A stretch of DNA of 64,000 nt, from contig JBAZGG010000004.1 in the NCBI GenBank assembly GCA_041653015.1, positions 1-64,000 on the forward strand. The letters are read 5' to 3'. The stretch's first letter is position 1; each line of letters starts with the position of its first letter. The position numbers and the translations under genes were made by a program. Origin of the DNA: JBAZGG01 sp041653015 (lineage in GTDB: Bacteria > Bacillota_I > Bacilli_A > RFN20 > CAG-826). Shown piece by piece: positions 8,317 to 17,572 of the stretch. The notes under the pieces are model-generated. The model was not told where the DNA came from and made no database searches. It worked only from the letters and a program-made list of their open reading frames with translations.

Positions 8317-10449
8317 ATGAAAGATTCATTTATTGTCGCTAAACTTATCGATTATAAAACCATCCGCTTGGTCCTCTTCACGAACGCTTTAAAAGATGAT
8401 ATCGACTACACTTTGACTAGAGATGGAGAACTATTTCTCACTTTAAAGCTCACTAAGGCGAATTCGATGCACGGATTAGCCTATTATGAGTTTCATCTCG
8501 ATAGCGAACTTGAACTAGGGCATGATTATCAGATCGTTCTAGCAAATTTTGGCGCGGTCAATCTCGATGTCAACGATCTGACTTTGCTCGATGATTTTGA
8601 TGAGAGATTCGCTTATGACGGCGATGATTTAGGTCCGACATATGAAGCGGACAAGACCACTTTCGCCCTATGGGCGCCATTGGCTTCCAAAGTATTTCTT
8701 CGCTACCATTTCGATGCGCAGGAGATAGAAATAAAAGAATGCACGAGAGATAAAAAAGGTGTCTATCGCACCACCTTGATAGGTGATAATGACCTGCTTC
8801 GCTACACGTATTTAATCACCAATTCTGGACTCAGCGATATCGTGAGTGATCCATATGCAAAATCATCGACTTTGAACAGTAAAGAATCGGTCGTGGTCAA
8901 TCTCAAAAAGAATGCGGTTAAGTTTCATGATGATCTCTTGCCAAAGATGGACACATATTGCGATGCGATCATATATGAGGGCCACGTTCGCGATTTGACC
9001 ATATCAGCGAAGAGCGATATCGTGCACAAAGGAACCTTTAAAGGTTTGTGCGAAGAAGGTCGAAAGACCGAACAAGGACATCCCGCCGGTCTCGATTATA
9101 TCAAGTTCTTGGGTATCACCCACCTTCAACTCCTCCCGATTTTAGACTATGCGACGGTCGATGAGACAAAGCCGCTTAAGAGCTATAACTGGGGATATGA
9201 TCCATGCTCATTTTTTTCTTTTGAGGGATCATACGCTTCGGAGATGGACAATCCTTATTCGCGCATCAACGATTTCAAAGAGCTCGTCTCCACTTATCAC
9301 AAACATGGCATCCGCATCATTCTCGATGTCGTGTTCAATCACGTTTATCAATATCAATTTTCGATTCTAAATAGAATAGTGCCCAATTACTTCTTTCGCC
9401 GAAAAGAAAACGGCAAATTGTCCGAATGCTCTGGATGTGGGAATGACTTTATGAGCGAGCGCGAGATGGCGAGAAAACTGATCGTCGATTCGTGTTCATA
9501 TCTGATTAAAGAATTTCACATCGATGGCTTTCGTTTCGACCTCATGGGCCTGCTCGATATCTCCACCTTAAAAGAGATCGATGAAAAATGTCATAAGCTC
9601 AAAAAGGACATCATGCTATATGGCGAAGGGTGGGAGATGCACGCGATCGCTAAAGGCGAATTGTTGGGAACGATGTATCACGCCGATATTCTTCCCCATT
9701 ATGCGTTCTTCAACGATCGATTCCGTGAGATCGTCAAAGGTGGATGTGACAATCGAATTTTAGAAAAGGGTTACGCACTCGATAACAGCGATTATCGCCA
9801 GGGTTTGAAATTCGCTCTTCTCGGCAGCTCTCTTAACTACACATATCCTCGTCTGTTCAATTCGCCGTGCCAATCGATCAACTATATCGAATGCCATGAC
9901 AATGGGACGCTCTTCGATAAGCTTCAATCCGCCTGTATAGGTGATGAGATAGATGATCTTCTCACGAGGCAGAACTTTGCTAATTCATTAGTGATGCTCT
10001 CCTTTGGAATCCCATTCTTTCACGCCGGACAAGAGATCGGCTTTTCGAAAAAACATCGAACGAATACCTATAACGATATTAGTGGCGTCAACACTTTTGA
10101 CTACTCTCTTTTGGATAAGCACTTTTCGATGGCGAAATATTTTTCCGTCATCGCCTCTCTTCGCAAATCGCTACCATTTTTGCGCTGTTCCGACCCAGAT
10201 AAAATTGCGGAGATGGTGGAATATAAAGATTTGCCAAACAACGGACTATTAATCGATTTTAATAAGCGATTCATCGCTCCTTTTTCAGAGTTTAAAGCCT
10301 TTATTAATCCATCGGATGAAACCATCTATTACGATCAGGATAAGTATTACCAAATGCTCATCAGTTTGGACGATAAGAAAATAGATGTTCCCATGATAAA
10401 AAATGCGATGATTAAACCGATGTCTATTCTCCTTCTCTTTTCGAAATAA
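8317..10449 (+). CDS. pulA: type I pullulanase (GH13)
   Basis: This 710-residue protein has an N-terminal region with a CBM48-like segment (FALWAPLASKVFLRY) and a GH13 (beta/alpha)8 domain. It contains YNWGYDP, the mark of type I pullulanases, and the catalytic triad D408 (FRFDLMG), E437 (LYGEGW) and D528 (ECHDNG). No signal peptide is visible, so it would act inside the cell on alpha-1,6 branches of glycogen or imported maltodextrins. No glycogen synthesis genes are in the window, so the physiological substrate is not fixed. Confidence 0.93.
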   Translation: MKDSFIVAKLIDYKTIRLVLFTNALKDDIDYTLTRDGELFLTLKLTKANSMHGLAYYEFHLDSELELGHDYQIVLANFGAVNLDVNDLTLLDDFDERFAYDGDDLGPTYEADKTTFALWAPLASKVFLRYHFDAQEIEIKECTRDKKGVYRTTLIGDNDLLRYTYLITNSGLSDIVSDPYAKSSTLNSKESVVVNLKKNAVKFHDDLLPKMDTYCDAIIYEGHVRDLTISAKSDIVHKGTFKGLCEEGRKTEQGHPAGLDYIKFLGITHLQLLPILDYATVDETKPLKSYNWGYDPCSFFSFEGSYASEMDNPYSRINDFKELVSTYHKHGIRIILDVVFNHVYQYQFSILNRIVPNYFFRRKENGKLSECSGCGNDFMSEREMARKLIVDSCSYLIKEFHIDGFRFDLMGLLDISTLKEIDEKCHKLKKDIMLYGEGWEMHAIAKGELLGTMYHADILPHYAFFNDRFREIVKGGCDNRILEKGYALDNSDYRQGLKFALLGSSLNYTYPRLFNSPCQSINYIECHDNGTLFDKLQSACIGDEIDDLLTRQNFANSLVMLSFGIPFFHAGQEIGFSKKHRTNTYNDISGVNTFDYSLLDKHFSMAKYFSVIASLRKSLPFLRCSDPDKIAEMVEYKDLPNNGLLIDFNKRFIAPFSEFKAFINPSDETIYYDQDKYYQMLISLDDKKIDVPMIKNAMIKPMSILLLFSK

Positions 10450-10511
10450 GAAGTGAGAATTTTTTGTTTTTTCACTCTTTATAATATTTCTAGAGAAAAG
10501 GAGAAGTGAAT

Positions 10512-10805
10512 ATGATGACAAATTTATTCATGACGTGCCGAGTTGGTGATCGCATCAACGATTGCATGCGCTATCTCGAAGTTGATCGCCTGCCCACTTC
10601 AAAGCAGACATACGAAATCGATAGCTTTCCAGCGATGTATTGGACAAGAGTGGCAAATTCTCTATTTATGGAAATTAAAAAAGGTGCTTTAATAGCATTG
10701 CGAGGCAGAATTGAAGTGGATAAAGACCGCGGCATATATATTCTTATCGAACAATACGAATGCATAGCCATGGATGGGAAGAAAAAGTTGATAGAGGGTA
10801 ACTGA
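10512..10805 (+). CDS. short SSB-like OB-fold protein
   Basis: A 97-residue protein. The start at ATG 10512 is chosen from the AGGAG SD at about 10500; an in-frame GTG six bases earlier lies too close to it. The sequence (MTNLF-CRVGD..., then ANSLFMEIKKGALIALRGRIEVDKDRGIYILIEQYE) resembles the OB fold of single-stranded DNA-binding proteins. It ends without the flexible acidic tail of a housekeeping SSB. It may be a PriB-like or accessory SSB. Its stop overlaps the plsC start. Family assignment is moderate, function inferred. Confidence 0.6.
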   Translation: MMTNLFMTCRVGDRINDCMRYLEVDRLPTSKQTYEIDSFPAMYWTRVANSLFMEIKKGALIALRGRIEVDKDRGIYILIEQYECIAMDGKKKLIEGN

Positions 10806-11575
10806 TGTTCAAATATCTAAGACTCCTGCTAGTTTGTGGACCGCGCATCATCTGGTCCTACTTTGCTTTTCTCGTCAAATATTCACGCCATCCAGAAAAA
10901 TATCCATTGGAAGTGCGCTATCGAAAGTTTCGCGCCTTAGCGGTTTTTGTCTGTCGGCATTGGCACATCGATTTCAAAGTGCAGAATATCGAGATGTTAA
11001 ATGAGCAGAAGCACGCTTCCTTGATCATCTCTAATCACCTCTCCGATTTCGATCCGATCGCACTTGTGGCCTGCTCGGAAAAACCTATCACTTTTGTAGC
11101 TAAAAAAGAGATCAGTCACTATCCATTTATCGCTCGCTGTCTTCGCTCCATCGATGGTGTATTCATCGATCGGAATGATTTAAGACAAGAGGTGAGAGCC
11201 TTACAAAAGGTTCAAGAATTGCTATCTAAAAACTACATCAATTTTGCCATTTTCCCCGAAGGGACGCGCAACAAAGATCCGCTCGCGCCAGTTCAAGAGT
11301 TTAAAGCGGGCGCTTTGCGCTCTGCATTCAAAGCCAATGTACCCGTCGTTGAGATGTCATTATACGGAACATTTCGCCCCTTTAAAAAAAGTTTGCATCT
11401 TAAGAAATATCCCGTTTTTATGTCTTTTATAAAAGAATACTCAACTGAAGATCTCGTGAAGACGACGACAGGTGATTTAGCAATTAAAATGCGAGATGAA
11501 GTGCAAGAATCAGTCGATGATTTGCGCGCTCTCGATGAAAAATATATGCTCGCCCTATCAAAGAAAACTACATGA
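10805..11575 (+). CDS. plsC: 1-acyl-sn-glycerol-3-phosphate acyltransferase
   Basis: A 256-residue protein with the acyltransferase motifs H78-x4-D83 (NHLSDFD) and FPEGTRN, and a hydrophobic N-terminus that can bind the membrane. It converts lysophosphatidic acid to phosphatidic acid in phospholipid synthesis. The start overlaps the preceding stop (TGATG), indicating translational coupling. Its 3' end overlaps the convergent methyltransferase gene by 8 bases. The plsY gene at the other end of the window supplies the previous pathway step. Confidence 0.9.
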   Translation: MFKYLRLLLVCGPRIIWSYFAFLVKYSRHPEKYPLEVRYRKFRALAVFVCRHWHIDFKVQNIEMLNEQKHASLIISNHLSDFDPIALVACSEKPITFVAKKEISHYPFIARCLRSIDGVFIDRNDLRQEVRALQKVQELLSKNYINFAIFPEGTRNKDPLAPVQEFKAGALRSAFKANVPVVEMSLYGTFRPFKKSLHLKKYPVFMSFIKEYSTEDLVKTTTGDLAIKMRDEVQESVDDLRALDEKYMLALSKKTT

Positions 11576-12872
11576 TCAACTTATTAAATCGCAGACCTTT
11601 AGGATAATGATTTTTAGCTCTATTTGAAGCGATCTTTATCAATCCGATGTTCAATCCATTATATGTGGCAATCGCCCATCCTTTGAAATTTGTTTTTATA
11701 ATGATTTCTCGTCCCGAAACATATGACAGAAAATCATTTGAAGCGATGGCGATGGTGTGCAGAGATAAGCCGCACCGCGCCAAATGGTGAGTGGGAACGA
11801 GTTCATCGCCTTTTCTCTCTAATGCTTTCACGCCGTAGCGAACAATTCTCAACGGCTTGTAATCAAATCGTTTATTTAGTGAGTATAATGCGTTGAACGT
11901 GGCGATATTATCGCGACTCTCGAGTCGATAATGAAGAACGTTTTCATCTTTTTGCGAAACGCTTTTATATAGCGTTTTGTTTTTTATTCCCGGCTTGACT
12001 AAACGCGCGATATATTGCCCTTCGCCGGGATAAAGATTGGGAAAGAGATGAATACCTGCTCCATCTCTTCCAGACTTATAAAACAATTTACTATCGTCAA
12101 TATTTAACACTTGGGCGTCAGTTTTTGATAACAAAAATTTGACGATCTCTTCATTTTCTTCGCAGCTATAGGAACATGTCGAATACACTAAACATCCACC
12201 TGGCTTGAGCATTTGATAAGCATTGATGATCAACTTTTTCTGAATCTCTTGGCATCTGATAACTTTGGCGTATGTCCAATCATCTCGCATCTCCTTCATT
12301 TTTCGGAACATTCCCGAACCGGAGCATGGAGCATCGAGCAGAATGGCATCAAATCTATCTTTGAACGTGCGTGCGATATCGCTATTGGTGAAATCATTGT
12401 TTGTGATGGCGACGTTGTCTATTCCCATTCTTTCGATGTTATTGATTAGAGCATCGATTCTCTCTTTGGAAATGTCGTTGGCCACGACGACACCATGAGG
12501 ATTTCGACACGCTAAAGAGATCGCTTTCCCTCCTGGGGCAGCACACATATCCAAAATCAAATCCCCATCGGTGAATTTAACGAGCGAAGCAGTGAGACAA
12601 GAAGAAGGCTCTTGAATGTAAAAAGTTCCGAGAGCATATAGATAATGATGGCTCATCTCACATTCATTCTTATCATAGATAAAAGCATTGTTTACGAGCG
12701 GATGATGGCGGAGAAAAGGAAAATTATCGACCATCGTCTTTGAATCGATTATCCTCTCGTTTAGAAATAATCCTTTGATCTCATCTTTTGCGAGAGACGA
12801 AAGCAAATCGCTGATGGTTTTATCATCGAGATACTTTTTTAAATGCTCCGCAAAGGAAATGTTTACTTTCAT
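11568..12872 (-). CDS. rsmF: 16S rRNA (cytosine-C5)-methyltransferase, RsmF/RsmB family
   Basis: A 434-residue protein with the NOL1/NOP2/sun motifs: SAM-binding DMCAAPGGK, DAPCSGSGMF (catalytic-release Cys) and STCSYSCEENEE (catalytic Cys). A C-terminal PUA-like part (GDELVPTHHLA... onward) is seen in the RsmF/YebU branch. It methylates cytosine in rRNA. The gene is transcribed opposite to its neighbours and divergently from pdp. A TAATAT hexamer lies five bases before its ATG, so it may be near-leaderless. Confidence 0.85.
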   Translation of the reverse strand: MKVNISFAEHLKKYLDDKTISDLLSSLAKDEIKGLFLNERIIDSKTMVDNFPFLRHHPLVNNAFIYDKNECEMSHHYLYALGTFYIQEPSSCLTASLVKFTDGDLILDMCAAPGGKAISLACRNPHGVVVANDISKERIDALINNIERMGIDNVAITNNDFTNSDIARTFKDRFDAILLDAPCSGSGMFRKMKEMRDDWTYAKVIRCQEIQKKLIINAYQMLKPGGCLVYSTCSYSCEENEEIVKFLLSKTDAQVLNIDDSKLFYKSGRDGAGIHLFPNLYPGEGQYIARLVKPGIKNKTLYKSVSQKDENVLHYRLESRDNIATFNALYSLNKRFDYKPLRIVRYGVKALERKGDELVPTHHLARCGLSLHTIAIASNDFLSYVSGREIIIKTNFKGWAIATYNGLNIGLIKIASNRAKNHYPKGLRFNKLIM

Positions 12873-12908
12873 AATTGATATTAATAACAGATTTGCCTAT
12901 CATTATTA

Positions 12909-12917
12909 TGATATAAT
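12909..12917 (+). promoter_or_regulatory. extended -10 promoter of pdp
   Basis: TGATATAAT is a TGn plus perfect TATAAT extended -10 element. A recognisable -35 is missing, as is common for this class. A GAGG SD-like motif follows before the ATG at 12938. Confidence 0.65.
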
Positions 12918-12937
12918 ATTTTTTGAGGTATTTGAAT

Positions 12938-14239
12938 ATGAGAATGGTTGATATTATTGAGAAAAAACGCGATGGAAAAGTTCTTTCTGATGAAGAGATA
13001 AAGTTTTTTATCAAAGGATATGTCGATGGCTCGATTCCTGATTACCAGGCCTCAGCCTTAGCCATGGCTATTTATTATAAAGGCATGAACGTGAAGGAGA
13101 TCACATTCCTAACGGATTGCATGATGCATAGCGGCGATATCATTAATTTATCATCTATCAAGGGAATTAAAGTCGACAAGCATTCTACTGGTGGTGTCGG
13201 TGACAAGACCAGTTTAGTTTTAGGACCGATGGTGGCCGCTTGTGGTGCAAAAGTTGCAAAGATGAGCGGGCGCGGTCTCGGCCACACTGGTGGAACTTTG
13301 GATAAGATGGAATCAATTCCTGGCATGCAGATATCGATTCCGCAAGATCAATTCATCAAACAGGTGAACGATATAGGATTAGCGATTGTCGGCCAGACAG
13401 GACATCTCGTCCCCGCTGACAAGAAGTTATATGCGCTGCGCGATGTGACAGCGACTGTTGAATCGATTCCTCTGATCGCTTCTTCAGTCATGTCGAAAAA
13501 GCTCGCCAGTGGTGGCGATGCCATCCTGCTAGATGTCAAATTCGGTTCAGGGGCTTTTATGAAGACGTTAGAAAGCGCTCGTGAACTGGCGCGAACGATG
13601 GTCGGCATCGGCGATGGATTAGGGCGCGATACGCGAGCTATTCTCACCGATATGGACCAACCGCTCGGTTTGGCGATCGGCAATTCTCTAGAAGTCAAAG
13701 AAGCGATTGCGACATTGAACGGACATGGTCCGCATGATCTAGTTGAACTCTGCATGGAAGCTGGTTCAATCATGCTCGAACAAGCCCACATCATCAAAGA
13801 TAAAAAAGAAGGTCGTAAAATGCTTGAGGAAGTGATCAGAAATGGCAAAGCTTTAAGCAAATTGGAAGCGATGGTCAAAGCCCAAGGTGGCGACTCATCC
13901 TATATTTTGAATCCATCTAAATTTCCATTATCGAAGCATATCATCGAGGTTAAAGCGACCCAAGACGGCTATGTTCGACGCATCGATTCATTAGAGATCG
14001 GCGAATCAGCGATGCGGCTCGGCGCTGGGCGTGAGACGATGCAGGATGTCATAGATATGTCCGCGGGTATTTTACTGAGTAAAAAAGTTGGCGATCGCGT
14101 GAACAGAGGCGAAGTGCTCTGCGCTGTTCACACCAACAAGGAAAATTTCGCTAACATCATCGAAGATATCAGGAACTCTTTTAAATTATCTGCTGAGGTC
14201 GTCGCGCCTCTTCCCATCGTTCACGATTATATAAAGTGA
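12938..14239 (+). CDS. pdp: pyrimidine-nucleoside phosphorylase
   Basis: This 433-residue protein has KHSTGGVGDKTSL and the thymidine/pyrimidine phosphorylase signature SGRGLGHTGGTLDK. It phosphorolyses thymidine, uridine and deoxyuridine to base plus (deoxy)ribose-1-phosphate. An upstream in-frame TTG would extend it by five codons, but ATG 12938 is better spaced from the SD-like GAGG. DeoC and Cdd elsewhere in the window complete a deoxyribonucleoside breakdown route. dtd follows three bases downstream. Confidence 0.93.
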   Translation: MRMVDIIEKKRDGKVLSDEEIKFFIKGYVDGSIPDYQASALAMAIYYKGMNVKEITFLTDCMMHSGDIINLSSIKGIKVDKHSTGGVGDKTSLVLGPMVAACGAKVAKMSGRGLGHTGGTLDKMESIPGMQISIPQDQFIKQVNDIGLAIVGQTGHLVPADKKLYALRDVTATVESIPLIASSVMSKKLASGGDAILLDVKFGSGAFMKTLESARELARTMVGIGDGLGRDTRAILTDMDQPLGLAIGNSLEVKEAIATLNGHGPHDLVELCMEAGSIMLEQAHIIKDKKEGRKMLEEVIRNGKALSKLEAMVKAQGGDSSYILNPSKFPLSKHIIEVKATQDGYVRRIDSLEIGESAMRLGAGRETMQDVIDMSAGILLSKKVGDRVNRGEVLCAVHTNKENFANIIEDIRNSFKLSAEVVAPLPIVHDYIK

Positions 14240-14242
14240 TTT

Positions 14243-14698
14243 ATGAAGGCTGTCATTCAGAATGTTATAGATGCTGAATTATCAGTCGATAATAAGCAAA
14301 TCGCGAGAATTTCTCGCGGTTTTGTTATATTTGTCGGCTTTGCTGACGGAGATGATGCGGAGATCATTCGCAAGATGATCGATAAAATTGTAAATATGCG
14401 CGTCTTTCAAGATGGAGATGGGAAAACTAATCTCTCGATACTCGATATCAAAGGAGAGATATTGTCGGTCTCCCAATTCACTCTTTATGCCGATGTCAGC
14501 AATGGGCGGCGACCATCATTTACAAAGGCGCTAGAAGCGAACAAAGCCTCTGAGTTGTTCGATTATTTTAACGACTCTCTGCTCGATATTTTTGGGCCGA
14601 TTCAAAAAGGCATTTTTGGTGCTGATATGAAAGTCTCTTTGCTCAACGATGGTCCTTTCACCATGATATTGGATTCAAAGGAGCTCTTTGCAAAATGA
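14243..14698 (+). CDS. dtd: D-aminoacyl-tRNA deacylase
   Basis: A 151-residue protein with the DTD catalytic motif SQFTLYAD at about 75-82 and the cross-subunit motif NDGPFT, where most family members have NxGPVT. It hydrolyses D-amino acids, and mischarged glycine, from tRNA. The stop overlaps the mnmA start by four bases, so the two are probably translated together. Confidence 0.92.
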   Translation: MKAVIQNVIDAELSVDNKQIARISRGFVIFVGFADGDDAEIIRKMIDKIVNMRVFQDGDGKTNLSILDIKGEILSVSQFTLYADVSNGRRPSFTKALEANKASELFDYFNDSLLDIFGPIQKGIFGADMKVSLLNDGPFTMILDSKELFAK

Positions 14699-15819
14699 AA
14701 GTGATGGTTGGTCTTTCCGGCGGTGTTGATTCAGCGGTCGCGACTTATTTATTACAGCAGCAAGGCTGTGATGTCGTCTGCGCTTTCATGCGCAACTGGG
14801 ATGCGATGGCCAATAACGATATTCTTGGCAATCCGACGATCGCGGATTCTCAATGCCCGCAAGAAAAGGATTACGAAGATGCGAAAGAAGTGGCGAGAAT
14901 ATTGGGCGTAAAGCTTCATCGCATCGATTTTATAAAAGAGTATTGGAACGACGTCTTTTCCCTTTTCATCGATGAATATAATCTCGGTCGCACTCCGAAT
15001 CCTGACATTCTATGCAATAAATTTATAAAATTTGACGCCTTCTTGAAATATGCAAAAGCCAATGGCTGCGGCATGATTGCGATGGGACATTATGCAAAAA
15101 AAGTGGAAATAAATGGTCATACATTTTTAGCCAAATGCGCCGATCAAAACAAAGATCAGACCTATTTTCTCTCTCAGCTCAACGAAGAGCAGATAAAATC
15201 ATGTCTCTTCCCTCTGGGTGACATAAAAAAAGATGAAGTGCGAATGATTGCCCGCAAACTGCACTTGAATATCGCCGAAAAAAAAGACTCTACTGGAGTA
15301 TGCTTCATCGGCGAAAGAGATTTTCGCGAATTTTTAAAAAATTATATACCGGCACAAAGAGGCGACATCGTCGACATCGAAACTGGTCGCGTTCTCGGCA
15401 AGCACGATGGTGTTTTATATTATACTTTAGGTCAAAGAAAAGGCCTTGGTATCGGTGGGATACCTCATGAAAAGGCCATCGGTTGGTTCGTGTGTAAAAA
15501 AGATGTCAAAAGGAATATTCTCTACGTGGCCAAAGGCGAAGAGAATGCTTACCTCTATTCTGATCGATGCCTCGTCAACCATTTGAACTTTATTGTGCCG
15601 CTCTCCGGTTCCGTTCACGTCGGATGCAAATTTCGTTACCGACAAGCGGATCAAGGAGCTACTATTAAAATCCTTAAAAAGGATTGCGTTGAAGTCCTGT
15701 ACGACAAACCATATAAAGCGGTCACTCCTGGTCAAGAGGCGGTTTTTTACGACGGTGAAATACTGATCGGTTCAGGAACGATCGACGAAGTGTTTTTCCA
15801 AGGGCACAAAATCGAATAA
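14695..15819 (+). CDS. mnmA: tRNA-specific 2-thiouridylase MnmA
   Basis: A 374-residue protein with the PP-loop GLSGGVDS at 7-14, GRTPNPDILCNKF with catalytic C107, and the second catalytic cysteine in TGVCFIGERDF. It thiolates U34 of Lys, Glu and Gln tRNAs using ATP and a sulfur relay. The sulfur donor (a cysteine desulfurase) is not in this window. It overlaps dtd by four bases. Confidence 0.95.
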   Translation: MKVMVGLSGGVDSAVATYLLQQQGCDVVCAFMRNWDAMANNDILGNPTIADSQCPQEKDYEDAKEVARILGVKLHRIDFIKEYWNDVFSLFIDEYNLGRTPNPDILCNKFIKFDAFLKYAKANGCGMIAMGHYAKKVEINGHTFLAKCADQNKDQTYFLSQLNEEQIKSCLFPLGDIKKDEVRMIARKLHLNIAEKKDSTGVCFIGERDFREFLKNYIPAQRGDIVDIETGRVLGKHDGVLYYTLGQRKGLGIGGIPHEKAIGWFVCKKDVKRNILYVAKGEENAYLYSDRCLVNHLNFIVPLSGSVHVGCKFRYRQADQGATIKILKKDCVEVLYDKPYKAVTPGQEAVFYDGEILIGSGTIDEVFFQGHKIE

Positions 15820-15839
15820 AAAAAACGGACAATTGTCCG
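15818..15839 (-). terminator. rho-independent terminator of the ABC transporter operon
   Basis: The palindrome CGGACAATTGTCCG (15826-15839) folds as a 5-bp stem with an AATT loop. On the minus strand it is followed by eight T (15825-15818). It lies one base beyond the ATPase stop codon. No T-run follows on the plus strand, so it serves the minus-strand operon. Confidence 0.8.
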
Positions 15840-15840
15840 C

Positions 15841-16638
15841 TTAAGATAGAATCATAGAATCAGGTAATTCCTCACCGGAAACTTTTGAGAATTTTTCCAC
15901 CAAATCTTCGACGGTGAGCTTCGCTTTTTCTTTGCCGGAAGATTCAAAGACGATTTTGCCATCCGCCATCATGATGAGGCGATTGCCATACTTGATAGCG
16001 TCTTTCATGTTATGTGTGATCATCAGAGTGGGAATTTTTAATTTCTCGACGATTTTGCTAGTCAGCTCCATGACTTTTTTAGCTGTTTTAGGATCGAGAG
16101 CGGCGGTGTGTTCATCGAGGAGAAGAAGTCGAGGTGAATTCATGCTGGCCATGAGCAATGTAATCGATTGTCTCTGACCGCCTGAAAATGTTCTCGTGCG
16201 ACTATCTAAACGATCTTCAAGCCCGAGATCAACCGTTTTCAATAGCTCATGAAAATATTCTCTTTTCGAAGATGTCAAAGCCCAACTGAGCGATTGTCTT
16301 TTTCCGCGATGATTCGCCAGTGCTAGATTCTCCATCAAGGTCATATCGGCGATCGTTCCGAGCATCGGATCTTGAAAGACGCGCCCGATATATTTAGCTC
16401 GTTTGTATTCCTTGACATCAGTGATGTCGATACTATCGATAAAAATTCGCCCTCTGTCGACATCATAAACGCCTGCAATGATGTTTAATAATGTCGTTTT
16501 TCCTGAGCCATTACCGCCGATAATCGTGACAAAATCATCGTCTTTAATCGTCAAGGAAACGCCTTGCAAAGCTTTTCGATCATTGAGAGGATTAGCATCA
16601 ATTTTAAATGTCTTTGCGACATCACTTAACTTCAGCAT
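15841..16638 (-). CDS. ABC transporter ATP-binding protein (candidate tyrosine importer)
   Basis: A 265-residue ATPase with Walker A GGNGSGKTT, signature FSGGQRQS and Walker B LLLLDEHTAALD. It is the last gene of a three-gene operon (lipoprotein, permease, ATPase) and overlaps the permease by 17 bases. This arrangement matches the TrpXYZ-like importers of Firmicutes. The tyrosine assignment comes only from the leader peptide upstream of the operon. Confidence 0.88.
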   Translation of the reverse strand: MLKLSDVAKTFKIDANPLNDRKALQGVSLTIKDDDFVTIIGGNGSGKTTLLNIIAGVYDVDRGRIFIDSIDITDVKEYKRAKYIGRVFQDPMLGTIADMTLMENLALANHRGKRQSLSWALTSSKREYFHELLKTVDLGLEDRLDSRTRTFSGGQRQSITLLMASMNSPRLLLLDEHTAALDPKTAKKVMELTSKIVEKLKIPTLMITHNMKDAIKYGNRLIMMADGKIVFESSGKEKAKLTVEDLVEKFSKVSGEELPDSMILS

Positions 16639-17572
16639 CGATAATTTCCTCCCTGTTGCGTTTGATCTTGAGTCGGCGCATCTGCACGCGCTTTATTAAG
16701 ACGGGCACCGCCATGACGAGAACCATGATGATGGCTTGAATGAGATAGATAAAATTGGCATTGAAGCCAGGAATGATGAGCACAGCGTCGATGATATACC
16801 AATAGATAAAACCACCGATTACAACGCTTATCAAACTTGATTTGAAGCTCATTCGTCGCAAGACGACTTCACCGAGAAATAAAGTGGCTAGACCGATGAC
16901 GATCGTTCCTTTACCCATCGTCGAAGCGGCATAGCTCTGATATTGACCGAGTAGCCCTCCAGAAAGAGCGACAAGGCCGGATGAAATCGCGAGGCCGATG
17001 ATGATCATCACCCCATCGTTAATACCGCAGGCGCGAGCCATCATTTTATTTTTTCCCGTCGCTCTGATCGAAATTCCAAGCGTCGTTCCAAAAAAGAAAT
17101 ATAAGAGGAGTAAACATGCGATGACGACGGCGAGAACGAGAACTGTCGATCCGAGCCAGTTTCCCCATGCTGTTCCCATAAAGGAAGTTAACAAATCATT
17201 CAATGGGGTGAAAATAGTGGATTTATCACCGATGGAGATATTTCCTAAACTGATGACGACGACAAAAGAGAAAAGTCCGGTCATCATTATGATGCCGGAC
17301 AGAAGAGTTGGTATTTTTAAAAAGACGTGTAAACAAGCAGTTATTATTCCACATGCGATACCCACCAATATAGAAATAATAAGTGCTAGTATTGGGTGCA
17401 TGCCAGAATTTATGCACCACAATCCGAGAACGGCCGAAAGAGGAAAAACTCCCTCTAGACTTAAATCAGCGATATCTAAAACGCGATACGCGACAAAAGT
17501 TCCAAGGGCTAATATTGACCATACTAGCCCGAGGAAAACTGGTTCGGATAGAAAATTCGTAAACTGACTCAT
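16622..17572 (-). CDS. ABC transporter permease (LivH-like family)
   Basis: A 316-residue, very hydrophobic protein with about eight membrane segments and the branched-chain-permease fold (VAYRVLDIADLSLEG near the N-terminus). It overlaps the substrate-binding-protein gene by one base (TAATG). It would form the membrane channel for the substrate delivered by the lipoprotein. Such permeases pair with PF04392 binding proteins in predicted aromatic amino-acid importers. Confidence 0.88.
   Translation of the reverse strand: MSQFTNFLSEPVFLGLVWSILALGTFVAYRVLDIADLSLEGVFPLSAVLGLWCINSGMHPILALIISILVGIACGIITACLHVFLKIPTLLSGIIMMTGLFSFVVVISLGNISIGDKSTIFTPLNDLLTSFMGTAWGNWLGSTVLVLAVVIACLLLLYFFFGTTLGISIRATGKNKMMARACGINDGVMIIIGLAISSGLVALSGGLLGQYQSYAASTMGKGTIVIGLATLFLGEVVLRRMSFKSSLISVVIGGFIYWYIIDAVLIIPGFNANFIYLIQAIIMVLVMAVPVLIKRVQMRRLKIKRNREEIIDAEVK

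Noticed and set aside
10452..10476. Hairpin AGTGAGAA/TTTTCACT after pullulanase as a terminator
   Set aside because: The stem is AT-rich and is followed by CTTTATAAT, not a T-run. The TATAAT there is more likely a promoter element of the SSB-like gene.
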